From Acanthornis magna (taxonomy: Eukaryota > Chordata > Aves > Passeriformes > Acanthizidae), in the NCBI GenBank assembly GCA_036785705.1, contig JAWUZG010000159.1, positions 4,402,001 to 4,466,000 of the forward strand: 64,000 nt of DNA, given 5' to 3'. The position numbers were made by a program, and so were the translations under genes. Under the pieces are notes generated by a model that was given only the letters and a program-made list of their open reading frames with translations, was not told the origin of the DNA and made no database searches. Shown piece by piece: positions 26,656-40,000 of this stretch (positions are counted from its first letter, which is position 1; each line of letters opens with the position of its first letter).

Positions 26656-29600
26656 GGTAAGAAAGGATTTTCTTCTCAAACACTCTATCTTGCTTTGGCT
26701 TTTATGTCTCAGAGTGTGCATGAACTCATGAGAGCTTTGCCATTTGCTGCAGTTGGGAGAAGAATTGAGGTACTTGAATGATCTCTTTGGAGGAAGGAGT
26801 CTATTAATCTAGATCTTACAGAGCTCTTTATATATTTATGAGGCTTTAAAATGGATTATTAATAAAGTCTATTCAGATCTTAACGTCATCATATTCTCCC
26901 TTTGTTTCACCAACAATGCCAGCTTTAAGAGATTCTCAGCAGAATTCCCCATGAGTGTCTTGGTTCCTTGCATGCCTGGAGTGTGATCCCTGTGGAAGTG
27001 TGTGAAGTTTCTGAAATGCTTTCCCCTAACTGTTCCTCATAACTTCCATCTGCTCTGACTCCACCTGGAGAGCTCGGCCCTGCTGTCACTGCTGTTACTA
27101 AACCCATCACTCTTCTTCGGGAGTGCAAAGACCATCTTTTCAATATATAAAAGCACCTGAGGGTCTGCGTGGGCTCAGCCTGAAAGAGAGCCTTTCCTGA
27201 ATTGTGATCGGTGCTGATTTTAGTCATCAAATTAATAGGATGTCATTGTTTATTAAATTAATTATCAATGTGCTGCTCCATATCTTTGAACAGTTTTGAA
27301 GCAGTTAACGGTGTATTGTGTTTATACACATGTATATTTCTAGGAGACCCAAATGAGTGCTAACTGCTGCATTTTTTCACTAAAACCTCATTATTAATAA
27401 TTTCGAGTCAGCTTATGAAAGATCCGATACACCTGCGCCCCTGAGAGCAACAGGAACGCTTCACTTCTGGTACTCTCCCTAACACCTGCAACAAATATTT
27501 CCCTGGGACACAGGGAAAGAAGGAAATTCACCACGAGGAAAGGAATTTTCCGCTCTCAAGCAGGGTGACCAAAAATTATGGAGTCCTTCATCACTGGGAA
27601 AGAGTCAAGCCATACCCTAACCCTCATTAGCACTGGGAAAGCTGCAGGTGTTTAAATTGGCAAAATAAGCTGAGATTGTGAATGTTGTCGTGGTCTTTAT
27701 CTACAGCACAACCTGAGGGCAGCAAGAGCACTCAGTCAGGCTTGTTCAGGCACTGAAGGCTTAGCCCTAAAAAACTGATGGTCCTTTACTGATTAACCCA
27801 CAGGTCATTGCTCAGGTAAAGCTCTTGTAAAATGTCTTTCTCAGTCGCTTGCTACAAGCAGAGGCCGTGATTTGTCTTAGCCTCGTGTCCCATTGAGAAC
27901 AGAGAAATGTATCACAAACACCTGTGAATTTCTGAAACTCTCATCTGATTTTTATCTGACCTTTTCCTGGAACATTATCACACAAATATATTTCTCTAGT
28001 CAAGCCTTGGTTCTAAACGGATAAAAGGACCAGAGAGAAAATAGGATGTTTCATTTTAGTGCTTGTTTGGGATTTTATATATATAAACCTCCAGTAAATA
28101 AACCTCTGAATGAAAAATTGATGCAGTTTTTATTTTTTTTACCTTTCTCCCCTTATCAGAAATGCACTGAGCCTTATCTCACTGAATATATTTCCTGATC
28201 TTGGCTATTCATTAAAAGTAATAGAACAGCTAAATGACTTTGGGACGCAGTAACTCCAACATATTTTAGTTTAGTTTCTTCAATAAATCATATTGTCAGA
28301 CGTTCCTTTATTTTTCTATTGTGTCACCATAAAAGAATGAACTATATTTTGAAAATTTCCATCCCTGTTGCTTAAGCTCTGCTCTACTAAGTTTAATACC
28401 CTGACAATTCCAGCCATAATTTACTCCTTGGAACAGGTCATTAAGTACACATTGCTGCTTTAGACTTCTTCTTTGATCCATTGCCTTTTATAAAATATAG
28501 AAACAGTCTAAATAGTCTCCACAGAAAGAATTTTCTTTTAGGTTGGTATTTAACTATGAATCATAAATACATAATTCACTCACCCATCCAGAAAAATTTC
28601 TTGCACCACACAGACACGCTGCTTTCATTTTCCGAAAGCCATATGGCACTTCATCATTTGCCACAGTGGGCTGATTCAGAAATAATCAGGTTAATCATAT
28701 TACCGTGGCTAAGTGAGCAGATCTGCTGGGAAAGCAGGAGAATCTTCTGTGGTACCTGGATAATACAAGTGCTCCGTGGCAGCTCGCCAGGGATTGTCAG
28801 AGGCACTTAGAGGGAGCTGATGTGATTTGCGGTGTAAAACTATCAGGGATGCATCGGAGCTGCGAGCTGCTCCCATGGGCAGATCAAAGGAGCTGAGAAC
28901 ACCCCAGGGAATGGTCACAGCTCATCTCCAGGGAGGAAATTGCATCTTTTTCCTCCAGGGATCTGTACTCAATCGCCATGAAGTAAGAAGGTTTATGAAT
29001 GAAATAATCATGTTGCAATTATGGGATCATTCCTGTCACTTCCTGAAACCTTCTCCTTCAGAGCATCCCATTGAGGTCTATTAAATTACCTGAAGTGTTT
29101 GTAGGACCCTGCACAGAGAAAGCATCTATTTCTGCAGGGTTAATGGATCAAATTGCATTATCCTTATTACGTTGATAATATCTCTGTCTAGAACAGGTCT
29201 GTTTCAAATAACAGCCCTTAAACTGTCTTCGGGGATAGAGAGTTTTTGAGTTCAGAGAGATTTTTCAGAAATCAGATCAGCGGAATCTATAAATACATAC
29301 ATGATAACAGCACAGGTAATTTCTTCCTCCTAATGTATAGACAAATTTTGTTATCCATCATCTAAATAATCTATGAATCTTCACCCAACACTTCAAGTTT
29401 ATCCATTTTTCATGTTTATTTTTTTTCATAGATATTAATCATTTAAACCTATTTATAAAGGTAATATATTTACATGTCTAGACATCTGAATATTCAAGCT
29501 CCATTTCTCATTCCATGCAGCAAAAATTGATTAGCCGTACCTAGAGAAAATTTGTCAGAGAGTAACTGCCAATATTAACATCTGCCAGCCAATCTTCTTT

Positions 29601-29988
29601 ATAATCAGCAGTAAAAAGAAGTGATTTTGCCTCTTGGGAGAGCTTTCATAGTTTCCTGTCTCAATTTACAGTTTGTAACTCTCAGGGGTGTGAGTATAAA
29701 TAATATTTCAATTCTCCATAGCTTCATCTATCAAATGTTTAAAGCGATGACAGGGCCCGAGTAACAAACACTGGGACAACGACATCCCCAGGCTGCTCTA
29801 TTAAGAGGAAAAAACAGAGTCAGCTTAAAAGATCTGTGGTCTGAAATGAACTCTCCTGGTAGAACTGACCCAAGGTGTGCAGGGTGATAATAAAGAAAAG
29901 ATCAGTGCAAATACAGCAACAGTTCTCGTCTCTCAGTGAAAACAATGTCAGATCTCAGCAGCGTCTGCAGCGCGGGGTCTGCGCACTT

Positions 29989-30012
29989 CAAACAACAACA
30001 AACAAACAAACA
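29989..30012. repeat. (AAC)n/(AAAC)n simple repeat
   Basis: AAC units grading into AAAC units, a small imperfect microsatellite. Confidence 0.85.
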
Positions 30013-33000
30013 GAATGTTACAGCTGAGATATCAAAACTGCAGGGACGCGGTGGATGCCAATTCCTATTAATTTTAATGGGCATCTAGCAGCCAGATTCC
30101 TTGGGATCGTTTGAAATTCAGCACAAAGCATTAATAAATGCTTATATTCCCCCCCTCCTTATTGATGTCAGCAGTGACTCCTAATGTGGAAACTAAACCC
30201 AGGGTGTGGTCAAAGGGAGCAGCAGAGTTTTGGGGAGTTCTTCTTGTGCCACAGGCAACTTGTGGGGTTTAATAATGGCATCATTCCTTTCCCTGTACCG
30301 GGAATGGGAATTGAGGGGAAGGTGATCCCTTTTTCTGGAGCATTCCCTGAGCTTGGCAAGGCCCCCACCTTTCCTGAGCCCCCAGCAGCCCATGGAACCA
30401 CCTCCAGGAAGGTCTCATTGCCCAGGATGGTTGTTTTTATTCCACCTTTCCCTTTCTTTAAACCTGAATATAATGAGTGCTGTTCTTTTCACCAGGGAAT
30501 TCAATCTGTAAATTTAGAAGGTTATTTCAGAACTCATATTGATGTCTCGAATGGTACTTCACAAAACCAATGGCAACATATTCAAAGACTGCCTCTGCAG
30601 TGCTTTGTTATCCATCACTCAACACTTCTAGTTTTTAAGGCTTTCCAGGCTTAAAATCTTTTACAAAAGAAAATTAGAATTGTTTCACTTCTTGTATAAA
30701 TTTTCTGCTGTACCATTCAACAGAAGAGTAAAAATCTGGAGGTAGTTATTAGTCATGTATAGTATTTATTAAGAAAACGTGGGAGACAAATCTGTGTTCC
30801 TTAGTTATTTTGCATTGCCTGAAAAGAATTCTTCATCGTACTTGAATTCAGATTATAGGAAGTAATCAGTGAATCACAAGAGAGAGCATTTTCCTTGGCT
30901 GTAAAGTGTATTTGCTACCACTGTAAAGCACACCAATCAGAAAGGTAGAAAACAAGTGAAATGACTGCACCCTCTATAAAATAGAATTGCTTGTAGAGCA
31001 GCCATCACCATCAGAAAGCAACTGAGCAAACATCTCCTCACAAATAGCTGTAAATTAACACAGCCTCATTGACCACAGCGCAGCCAGCGGATTTACAGCA
31101 GCATCTGTCTGCCGTGCTTAGAGACTAAGCAATTATTTTATTCCTAAGTACTTTTTTCTCAGAGACAAAAGGCTATCTTTCCACTTGCCCTCCCTCTATT
31201 TTTTTAAAACAGGCTGCTGGTAGATGATTTGAAAAGCCAACCACTGAGAGAGCTGTTCTCAACATCATTTATATTTTGAGTTGGAAGTGTGTGCACCAAG
31301 ACTGAAATTATTTTACTCCCATAGGGGTAACACTCTGTTTTAAGTGCCCATTAAGTAATCCTAAATGGTGGTGGGAAATCAGTGCAAATACATGTGACAT
31401 CTACATGAATACCAAGTGAATTCATGAAGATTACTGCTGAATGCAAAATTATTCCACTGTAGAAGGGATACTTGAAAGAAAAGATTGCTGAAAAGGCAGA
31501 GCTTCAACCCCCAGCCTCAGCACTATCAGCAGTAATCAGGAAGAGGAAAAAGAGATTTGCACACCAAATTCCATGGACAGAGTTCCCAGGACAATTGAAT
31601 TCTGAGTGCAGAATCCAGAATACAATGTGCAACATGGTAAAATGCAGATTTATAATTGTAGTGAAACCAGAATTGCTGTAATCTAGACATGTTCAGAATG
31701 ATGAAACACATTTAAAATCTGCATTGTTATTATCTGCTAACCCAATTTACTACACGAGTTGATTTTCCAGTCAATTTCTCTGAGTTAAAATGACTAGGAT
31801 GGAGTACTTGAGATATTCACTCACATTTATTCCAATATTTGTGTACAAATATGACCAGTTCTTGTCTCTAAAATTTAAAGATCTCTCTCACACTCATTAT
31901 TTTGTATCCTCAACCCCAGTACAACCTCTCGATGCATCCTTCCAAAATATAATGTGATATATTGATGTCATTCCTCCATTCTAGACACCCTGAGATGATT
32001 GTGCTTAAGATAGTAGGTGAGCTGAAGCTCATAAAATTACAGGAAAAGGGCTTTTTTGTGGAAGGTTAATTTATGCTGGCATCATCTGGGGTGAAGGCAA
32101 AGTCTTTTTTGCAGTGTCTGAACTCTGGGTACAAAAGGAGGTCCCAATTCCAAAACAGAATAACAAAAATGATCTCCACAGTCTCCTGGCGTTGGGCTGT
32201 GTGAGCTTTGTGTGGGCTCTGCATGAGAAAGGTCCATGTTGTCCTTATTCGCTGGTGAGGGAGATGTGAGCTTCAGCACAGAGCACCCTGGGTATGGATT
32301 TATTCACTTCCCAAATATTGGAGCTGCTGTGCTCTGGCTATCCTCGATTAAAGCTGGATCTGATGTATTTTGTCAGCAATCTACACAGTGATCTGAGCGT
32401 AGCTCTAACCTTTGCAATTCTGGGACAAGGTGAAGCCCCAGGAAATGCAGGATCCCATTACACACGGAATGTTGAATCCAGCTTTTGAAAACCCAGATCC
32501 TCCTCAACAAAAATTCAGAACATATTGAGGCTTTCCTTTGTGAGGCCTATTGTGTTACACCCCCATGTGTGGAAAGGAAGCAAAATTATTTTCGTGCTGC
32601 ATTTTTAAAGGGGTAAAGCATTTTTATAGGTGCTGTGTTGATAAAGTATTTAGTTAGCCTTCCAAGCAGCTTTTAGAAGAACAATATGTAAGCTTTAAAT
32701 CCTTCCTCAGTTTAGCATGTAGGCATTCTCATCTGTTAGTATCTAGTAGGGAATTGTTTTTATTTTTCTTCCGCATTCTTCTTAATCCTGCAGTGGATTT
32801 TTGTGTTGGGGGTCACGGTGGTGGTGGTGTCCCAAAAAGGCAATATTTAATTTCATACTCTCCATGGTTTATTTCCCTGAGGGTGGATTTCATCCCTCAC
32901 TCCTCTTCCAGTGCAGCAGTAGCCACGAGAGCAGAACCCTGGGGCTGCACTTGGTGCAGTGTCTCCTCTCTGAATCCAACAGCAAAGTTATTGCAGTGCC

Positions 33001-33694
33001 CTGTAAAGATTTCCATGGCTCGAGTTACCTGGCAGCTGAATTTCCCTTTGTAACCCTGATCACGGTTAGAAACAATGGATTATCCACCCCTAGGTGTGAG
33101 CAGAGGCTCTACATTATTTTAAGCAATTTCCAATCTTGAATCTTAATGCATGGGAACGAGCATGTAATGCAATTTAATGATCAAAGTCAACATTTGCTGC
33201 ACTGCCAATGTTATTTATTTTTTTTAAAAGGAGAGAGATTGAGAAAAATGGTATGCATGAAGGGGATAAAAATGCCTTCTTGCAGAAAACTGAGCTGCTG
33301 ACTGAAATCTGAAGACTTTGGTAATTTGGTTTATGTTATACTTGACATAATCATAACACATCCGTCAGGATTAACCAAGCCTAGTGAAATGGCAAATCAC
33401 ATTACCTTGTTAGGCCACTAGGTCAGAACCGAGGGAACAGAGTAAAGAGAATATAGAAAATTTGTTTGTATATGTAGCCCTAAATATTTCTAAAATGAAC
33501 TGTAATGCCTTTATAGTGATACTGAACAGCACACTCTGAATGCTTGATTGCTCTCCAGGTGTATGTAATGAACATAAATAGCAAACCTTTTATTAACACT
33601 GATGCTAAGAAATTCAGAAAGAAGAGCACTGGCCATGAGCAGCAATAGCAGGTTTTAGTGACATGACAAAACTGAAGATGCAGCACTCTTCTGA

Positions 33695-33710
33695 GTGCCA
33701 TCTACTGGCA
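33695..33710 (-). promoter_or_regulatory. CTCF-type binding site (candidate)
   Basis: Read on the minus strand, the 14 bases starting CCAGTAGATGG and ending CAC satisfy every position of the CTCF core written as CCASYAGRKGGCRS. On the plus strand the core GCCATCTACTGG is at 33697-33708. CTCF is the vertebrate zinc-finger protein that marks loop anchors and insulators, and its site orientation matters. The site here would point toward lower coordinates. I scanned by eye for other copies of the core and found only partial matches. Occupancy is unknown. Confidence 0.45.
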
Positions 33711-34794
33711 TTTCTCTCATTAATGCCACACGCATTCATATGTAGAGAAATCTTCTCATGTTCCAGAAGTCTGACCCATACTCTGGATCATTAAACCGAT
33801 TAGCTCTCCCATCAGTGTTTTAATCGTGGCCTTATTTTCCCAGGATATGTCCCAAAGTATGCAGTTTTCAGCTATTATTATTGCTTTTTATTTAGTTCAC
33901 CACTCAGACCATAGGGGTCAAAGAAATTAATGCTGTGACTGAAAACTCAGAGTGAATCATGATCAAGGTTGTCTCATTACCTTGCAATGTTTCAAAATGC
34001 ATGAACATTTTACAGAACAAACTTCTGATTTGATCTCGAGTTCATGATTGTTCTGTGTTAATAAAAACCTGAAACAGTCAAGAATTGAAAGCCCGTGGTT
34101 GGAAAAAGCAGCTCTCAGAGACAATTTTCATTTGCAGAGGTGTAATAATTTGCTTGGCTCATGCACTCAACACTTCATACTTATGCTCAGTGTGTCACTG
34201 GGAAACATGTGGGAATACAGCTTTTTCTGGCAAGCTTGGACCAACTCCAGTATCACTTTTCCTGCCGTGATGAAATCTGCTTTGAAAGTTCTGTCCTCAA
34301 AATGCAAGTCCTGCTGGAACTGTGGAATGATGTGTGTGCAGGGGGTGCAGGAGGGCTCTGATAAAGAGATTTAACCGACGACCTCAAGGAGTATCATCTT
34401 TGCATCTTCTGCAAGACAGGGAAGCTGTTGGAATATCTGATTGCCATGTGTTGGCCTGTGTTCCTCATCTTATTTTCAAACCAGCTGTGGCTTAAGGAAG
34501 GACTTGATGCTCTTTGACGCCACATCAACCCCGAGAATGGGCTGCAGTGTCAATGATAACCAGCATTTATTCAGGTTTTTCCGTTGCTCTGAGATCCATG
34601 TGTAAAACTTCTTTGCTAACTTTTTTGTAGCTTTGCTCTAGTCTGATGCCTTTGTAAATATCTGTGGCTACGACAGAGAAAAGTATCTTTAAATGATGAA
34701 AAATAACAAAAAAGTGTGAACAAAAGAGCAGGTTCTGGTAGATTTCCCCACTATGCTTAATATTTTATTCATAAAAAGTTCCATTTTCAAACTC

Positions 34795-35230
34795 CAGCAG
34801 GGATTTTTCCTGCTATGTCTTGACATAACCTTTGCCATTTCATGGTCTCAGTCGCACTGCTGGTTCACAGTCATTCTGCGATCAGGTAATAGAGCCAGGT
34901 CCTCCTCACCCTCTGTCATTTCCAAGCTAATGAGCTCCCTGGTTGTACCAGAAATTCTTGTTACTCATTCCTGAGCGAATGGTTATGCATTTTGTGCTCT
35001 TACATTTCATCCTATTTCCATTACTCCAGTTCTAAATGTCATCCAAATTGTCCTGTAGGGTATTGCACTCTTCCTTTACATTGATGATGTCTCCCAACCG
35101 CGTTTCAGAACCAAATGTCACAAGCATTGTCCCAAGCTTTTGTGTCAGCTTAGTAATTAAAATTTTAAATAAAATAGGCCCTTGCACCAATCCATAAAAA
35201 ATTCCACCAGCAGTCTTCCTCCTTAACTAG
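34795..35230 (-). mobile_element. Ancient CR1/L3-like LINE, reverse-transcriptase region (broken)
   Basis: On the minus strand this matches the second half of a CR1/L3-type reverse transcriptase. Translation from about 35080 down gives LDDI*NWSNGNRMKC, the decayed equivalent of the CR1 block just after the catalytic FADD motif, with an internal stop. The plus strand at 35151-35230 reads as the reverse of the conserved stretch before that motif (AATTAAAATTTTAAATAAAA, then CCCTTGCACCAATCC and ATTCCACCAGCAG). Bases 34800-34870 match the block after KC, including CAGCAGTGCGACTGAGACC on the minus strand. The FADD region itself is scrambled, and stops and indels rule out function. The divergence suggests an insertion older than the other CR1 copies here. 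Confidence 0.8.
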
Positions 35231-36130
35231 GCATTTAACCTGAGCAGATGGACTCTCTTTGGAGTCAGAAGAATAATTTTTTCTTATTGGTATTTTTCAT
35301 TCTCTTGTAGTCAAAGTAAATGACCAGGGTTGCGAGAAGGGAGAGCTAAAATCAATGGTGACTACTGAAATGCTTAAAGTTAAGTATGTGCTCAACTTTT
35401 CAGCTATAAATATCAGAGGGAAAATTTCCCTCTTCAGCTTTTTGCCTTGAGTGGAATCTTGTTGCCTGTGCATCCTGTTGCCAGAGCAACCTGTGCTGGC
35501 ACTGGTACCGTGGCAAAGATCAGCTGCTGCTTTCAGAACAGACACAATGACAGAAATGTGTGCATTAATTCCGATTTTTAAACACACCAGCATTATCAGA
35601 TTCTATTTTCCTTATTGCATAAACATATGGATTTTTATTTTTTTTCGCAACAGAAATTAGTTGGGAAAAGCGAACAGAACTCCTCTGAAACATCCGATAT
35701 TACAGCTTTTGCTAATTGTTTCATAATGAACATTTTTAGCTGAAATATGCAGGGAGAGGCAATGTAATGGTATCAATCTGATGTCCACATGCAGAATTGT
35801 AACAGATCCAGCTTCAAGAAAATTTGAAGGAAAATTTGCAGAAAGCTTTTTGGATTCGGCCTTTGATCCTCAGCTCTACTCAGATCACAGGTCCTACATG
35901 CCTAAAACTTCCTAGGTTTAACTACTCCTGGGAGCATAAAGGAAACTCAAAGCACACAAAATAGATAATTCCCATCTGAGCAGAATTCAGGCACTACATT
36001 TCTGTCTTCTGCTGCTGAATCTCCTCACAAATACACACTCCAGTTCCTCAAGTAGATCCTTGGTTAGAGTTTTACTTTTCATAGTTTCTTCTGCTGCTGT
36101 GAACAGAAAAAAAAAATGAAATTTTATATT

Positions 36131-36148
36131 TATATATATATATATATA
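36131..36148. repeat. (TA)9 microsatellite
   Basis: Nine uninterrupted TA units inside a broader AT-only stretch from 36121. Confidence 0.95.
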
Positions 36149-37062
36149 CCCAACAATATCAGTTCTGTTGGGTTTTGTTCAGTACTTTTGCGACAACAAG
36201 GACTAAAAATTGTCAGTCCTAAACTATTGCTGCACCACAGAGAACAAAAAAACCCCAAACCCTCACATATAAACAAATAGTGAAGGATTACCTTCACTTA
36301 AAATGCAATGCAGATTATAGTATAACATATACAAGATTTTAATGTTCAATACAATTAAGTATTCTGCTGTGCTCACTGAATACGCTGTGGCAAAATAATG
36401 CAAAAGTTAGTCAACTATTCCCAGCAGACTTTGGATGGGGTTTTTTTGTGTGTAGCTGCATAAATTAGAATGAATTTTATTTCATTATAGACTGTAAAAA
36501 GGAGGATTAATATGGAAATCTTTTTTGGTGGAAATTTCTGTCAAGAATATAGAAAACACAGTGCGATGTCAAGCAGATAATCTGAAGAACCTCTTGGGTT
36601 TTGACATTTTTGGAAACACTCTGGGTTTTCTTCTCAGGACCTCTGACAAGTTTTGTATTACTGACAGTGTTTTCCAACCATCCTTCTACTTGATCCAGAG
36701 CAATCAATGCAGAGATACCAGCAGATATTTTTATCCTTTTTGATGTAAATTGTGTAAATCTCTAGTCATGGACAGTTCCATCAGAATAGCTTTTCAGCCC
36801 GGAAATTACTGTGTTTCCTCTCCTTAGGATTAATCCCATTTCACAGCATATGGCGAGGCAGGAGATCTGTAACCAGAAAAGAAAAACCCTTACATAAGTT
36901 ACAGAACTGATGTCTCTGAAGTTCAGCTCTTGTCTGAGGGGACTCATTCCTGCACAGCCACAGTCAGCCCAGCAGCTCTTAAACAGCAAATCCCTGAGCA
37001 TTTTCCCTGGGTAAACAGGGAATCAACAGCTGAGCTCTAACGCTGCCATGCAATGTTTCATT

Positions 37063-37088
37063 TTGATGATTATTATTGATGATTATTC
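37063..37088. repeat. 13-bp near-perfect tandem duplication
   Basis: Two adjacent copies of a TTGATGATTATT-type unit that differ only at the last base. Confidence 0.85.
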
Positions 37089-40000
37089 AAATTATCTTGA
37101 TCTAATGGCAGGTATTTAGAAACAAAACAAGCACCACTTCCTCCTGAATCAAAACCATTTCTCTGCTTTGCTCAATTTTCCACCTGCACATTTTCCCCTT
37201 AAATTGTAAGAAACGCTCTTTCACTGTTCTGCTGGGAAATTTCCAATCACATGGTCTCTCACAGTTCACTTTGTTCAATATTTCATGTTTTCAGCTTCTC
37301 AGGTCTGAGATAGGTGTTCTCCCCTACGGTGTGGTACAGGCAGCACTAACCAGAGGCCAGTCTTGATGCTGGTGGGTAAAAAATACAGATATTCTCCTTG
37401 TCATCCTTACAGTGATCAATTGTGATGAAAACAGAAGATAAAAGGAATGCTTTCCTACTGTACATCCTGCAATGCAAGAGAATTTAGGATTTATCCAAGT
37501 TAAAAACAGTCAGAAAATTTGCATCATATCTAGCTAACCTAAATGAAATTAACTCCTTCCAGATTATTCATTTCCAGTCTTTTACAGCATATTGCTTCTT
37601 CTCCATTCATTCATTAAATCAAAAAAATAGCAACCCGAAGATTTGACTTCCCTACAGCTTTGTGACAGCTCTCAGGTGTATCACACTCCTTCCTAGCAGC
37701 TCACAGCGTTGGGCCACACCTCGGGCAGGATTATTCCTGGAAATGAGCCCAGTTCAGTCCGGGCCCTGCAGGGTGAGCTCTTCGATGGGTTTGCTGAGAA
37801 GGGAAATTCATCCAAGCCTGCTTTAATTCATACAAGGTTTCTGTGCTCTCAGCTTCTCACTTCATGCCTTCCGTGGATGTTTTGAGAATTGCATTAAAGG
37901 TCACTTGAAAAAACAGGTGCAAACATATCTCTAAGTCGGAATGGTTCTGTAGACTCCTGTAAGAACTTGTCTGAGATTATTCACCATTTTAAGCACAGTT
38001 GCTGAGGTTAATTAGATTTATGACCCCTAAAAATTTTAAGTGTCCCTGATGACTGACTTTCCAACTGATAATTTTGTGTGAGAAACAGAAAAAGAATAAC
38101 AAATAGACTATGAATAAATAAACTCTTGATATTCATTCATATGAGGACAGAGAATATGTTTCTGACAGTTAATTAAATATCCAAACGTCCAGAAGATCTA
38201 TAATAAACCACTTTGCAAGACATCTAAATGTCAGAGAAAAACACATTTTACATGAAATGCTTTTTACCACTGAAGCTGTGAAGAAGATACAACATCTTTT
38301 TTAAAAGACACAGAAACAACAAGCACATATTTTATCTTGAAAGTACTTTTTCAAAGGCTTCTGAGCAGCTAGTTGTTTGCAGTGTGACGAGTGGAATTAT
38401 TTTAATTTATCACACAGCAGTTTGAAACATTAGTTTTACAGATATGCCATGCTGCTCTAGTACAGTTCAAGTCCTCAGACTTACACTGTTCAATGCATGG
38501 CAAAACACTGGAAACATTACATTGAATTTTTTCCTAAGTACACCTGGCACCAGCATCTGGAGATTTTTTCTTATATTTAAATTCTGTAGAAAAACTGTTC
38601 TAACTTGTTCCCCACATGCACATTACTTCTTCCTTCCTGTTTTTTGTCAAAACCTTGACAACATCCTCTGACTGACTCGAGGGATGTGCAAAGTGCTTCA
38701 CCCCATGGCTGTGGTTTGATTACTGTGATTGCAGAGAGATGTGGCAGTGTCCTGCATGGGCCTCACATCCTGGGAAATGAGGGAAAACTGCGACTCCTTC
38801 CTTCCCTTCCCTCCATCCATGCACTCAGCTGGAGTCTCCATTGTCAGAAAACATGGAAACACACCTTGACAAGGTGACAAGAGCTGCCAGATGTGCTTTG
38901 ACTTTACCCTCTGTTTTTTTAAAGCGAAATAAAATGCAAGGAGCAGTTCGTACCAAAGGTGCTGAGTTATGGTCAGAACAAGATCCATTTGCTGGTCTGT
39001 TTTTAGGGAGGCACAGCACTTTGCAATGCTGGAGGTTTTCCCTTTCTTGCACGAGGAAGATCTTTGCATGATGGTTGTACGTTCACAGACTGATCTGCAG
39101 GGAGGCCAGAGCAGCAGCTAGAGGAGAAATAAATGTGTCATTATTTCAGAACAAACTGCAGGGGAAGAGCCACAATCAGACAGGTGACATGGGCTGTCAC
39201 TTTGCTGCTCTGGAGTGCTTTTTTCTGAGCAAGCACATTCAATAAACCTAGAACTAAACTCGTTAAAAATTACGCATGTCCTACTGGACTCCGGTGCAGG
39301 TAACCAATATTTCCGTGGCTTTAGAAGTGACCTTCTGGGCACCTTTTGAGGCACTGGCACTGCAGTCACCTGTTGATAAACCCCTCCAAAATCCCTCCTG
39401 CAGCAGCAGGTCCAGCATGACCTGGAGTGAGATCACCTCTGGTGGTGCCATCCCACCATGGCCACAGCAAATACAATTATTTCCCTGTGCCTCTCACCAC
39501 TGTGTGCCTGCAGTTACCTGCAGTGTAAATGGACAGTTAATTAAATTGCCCTCGGAGAGCTTTGTAACAAATCTATTAAACAAAGAATCGCTGCCATAAA
39601 CAAACAAACCTGGATCACAACTTCAGCTCCTTGACCTCTTCAGTGGATTTGCTGGTTTTATCAGGAGAGCTTCTTTACATTTTTCCTAATTTGCCACCAA
39701 TATTTTAAAAGTTGTTTAAAAAAAAAAGAAAAAAAGGAAAAAGCAGGATGAGATTTGGCACTGATTATTGTAAGTCTGTTCAGAATACAGGAGGAAGGTT
39801 AATTAGCTTTTCTGACCTGAAGAGTCTAGGAAAGTATCCCTGGTGACTCACTAATTGCTGCTCAATGCATAATAGTGTCTGTGAAGCAAAGTGCATGAAG
39901 CCAGACACTGATAATAATGTTACTTTGATTTAAAATTCTATACCTGCAAGGACATAATGCTGTTTCAGTACAGCATGCACTCCACTGATAGATCTAAATA

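Larger units (their letters stand above)
24724..34794. other. Unique non-coding stretch, no gene supported
   Basis: No gene is supported. The longest open frame is 156 codons at 30184-30654 on the plus strand. It lies in a GC-richer patch with no recognisable domain. Simple-sequence items are the polypyrimidine tract at 26594-26655 and an AAC/AAAC run at 29989-30012. AT-rich stretches with homeodomain-like cores and no obvious repeat origin lie around 26800-26900, 28620-28760, 29100-29220 and 29520-29680. They are candidates for conserved elements only on general appearance. A full CTCF core match lies at 33697-33708. Confidence 0.7.

Noticed and set aside
26463..26731. Phe-rich open frames over the polypyrimidine tract
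   Set aside because: A direct product of T-rich simple sequence. The minus strand correspondingly gives Lys/Glu-rich frames.
30184..30654. 156-codon open frame on the plus strand
   Set aside because: It lies in a GC-richer patch, with competing minus-strand frames and no recognisable motif.
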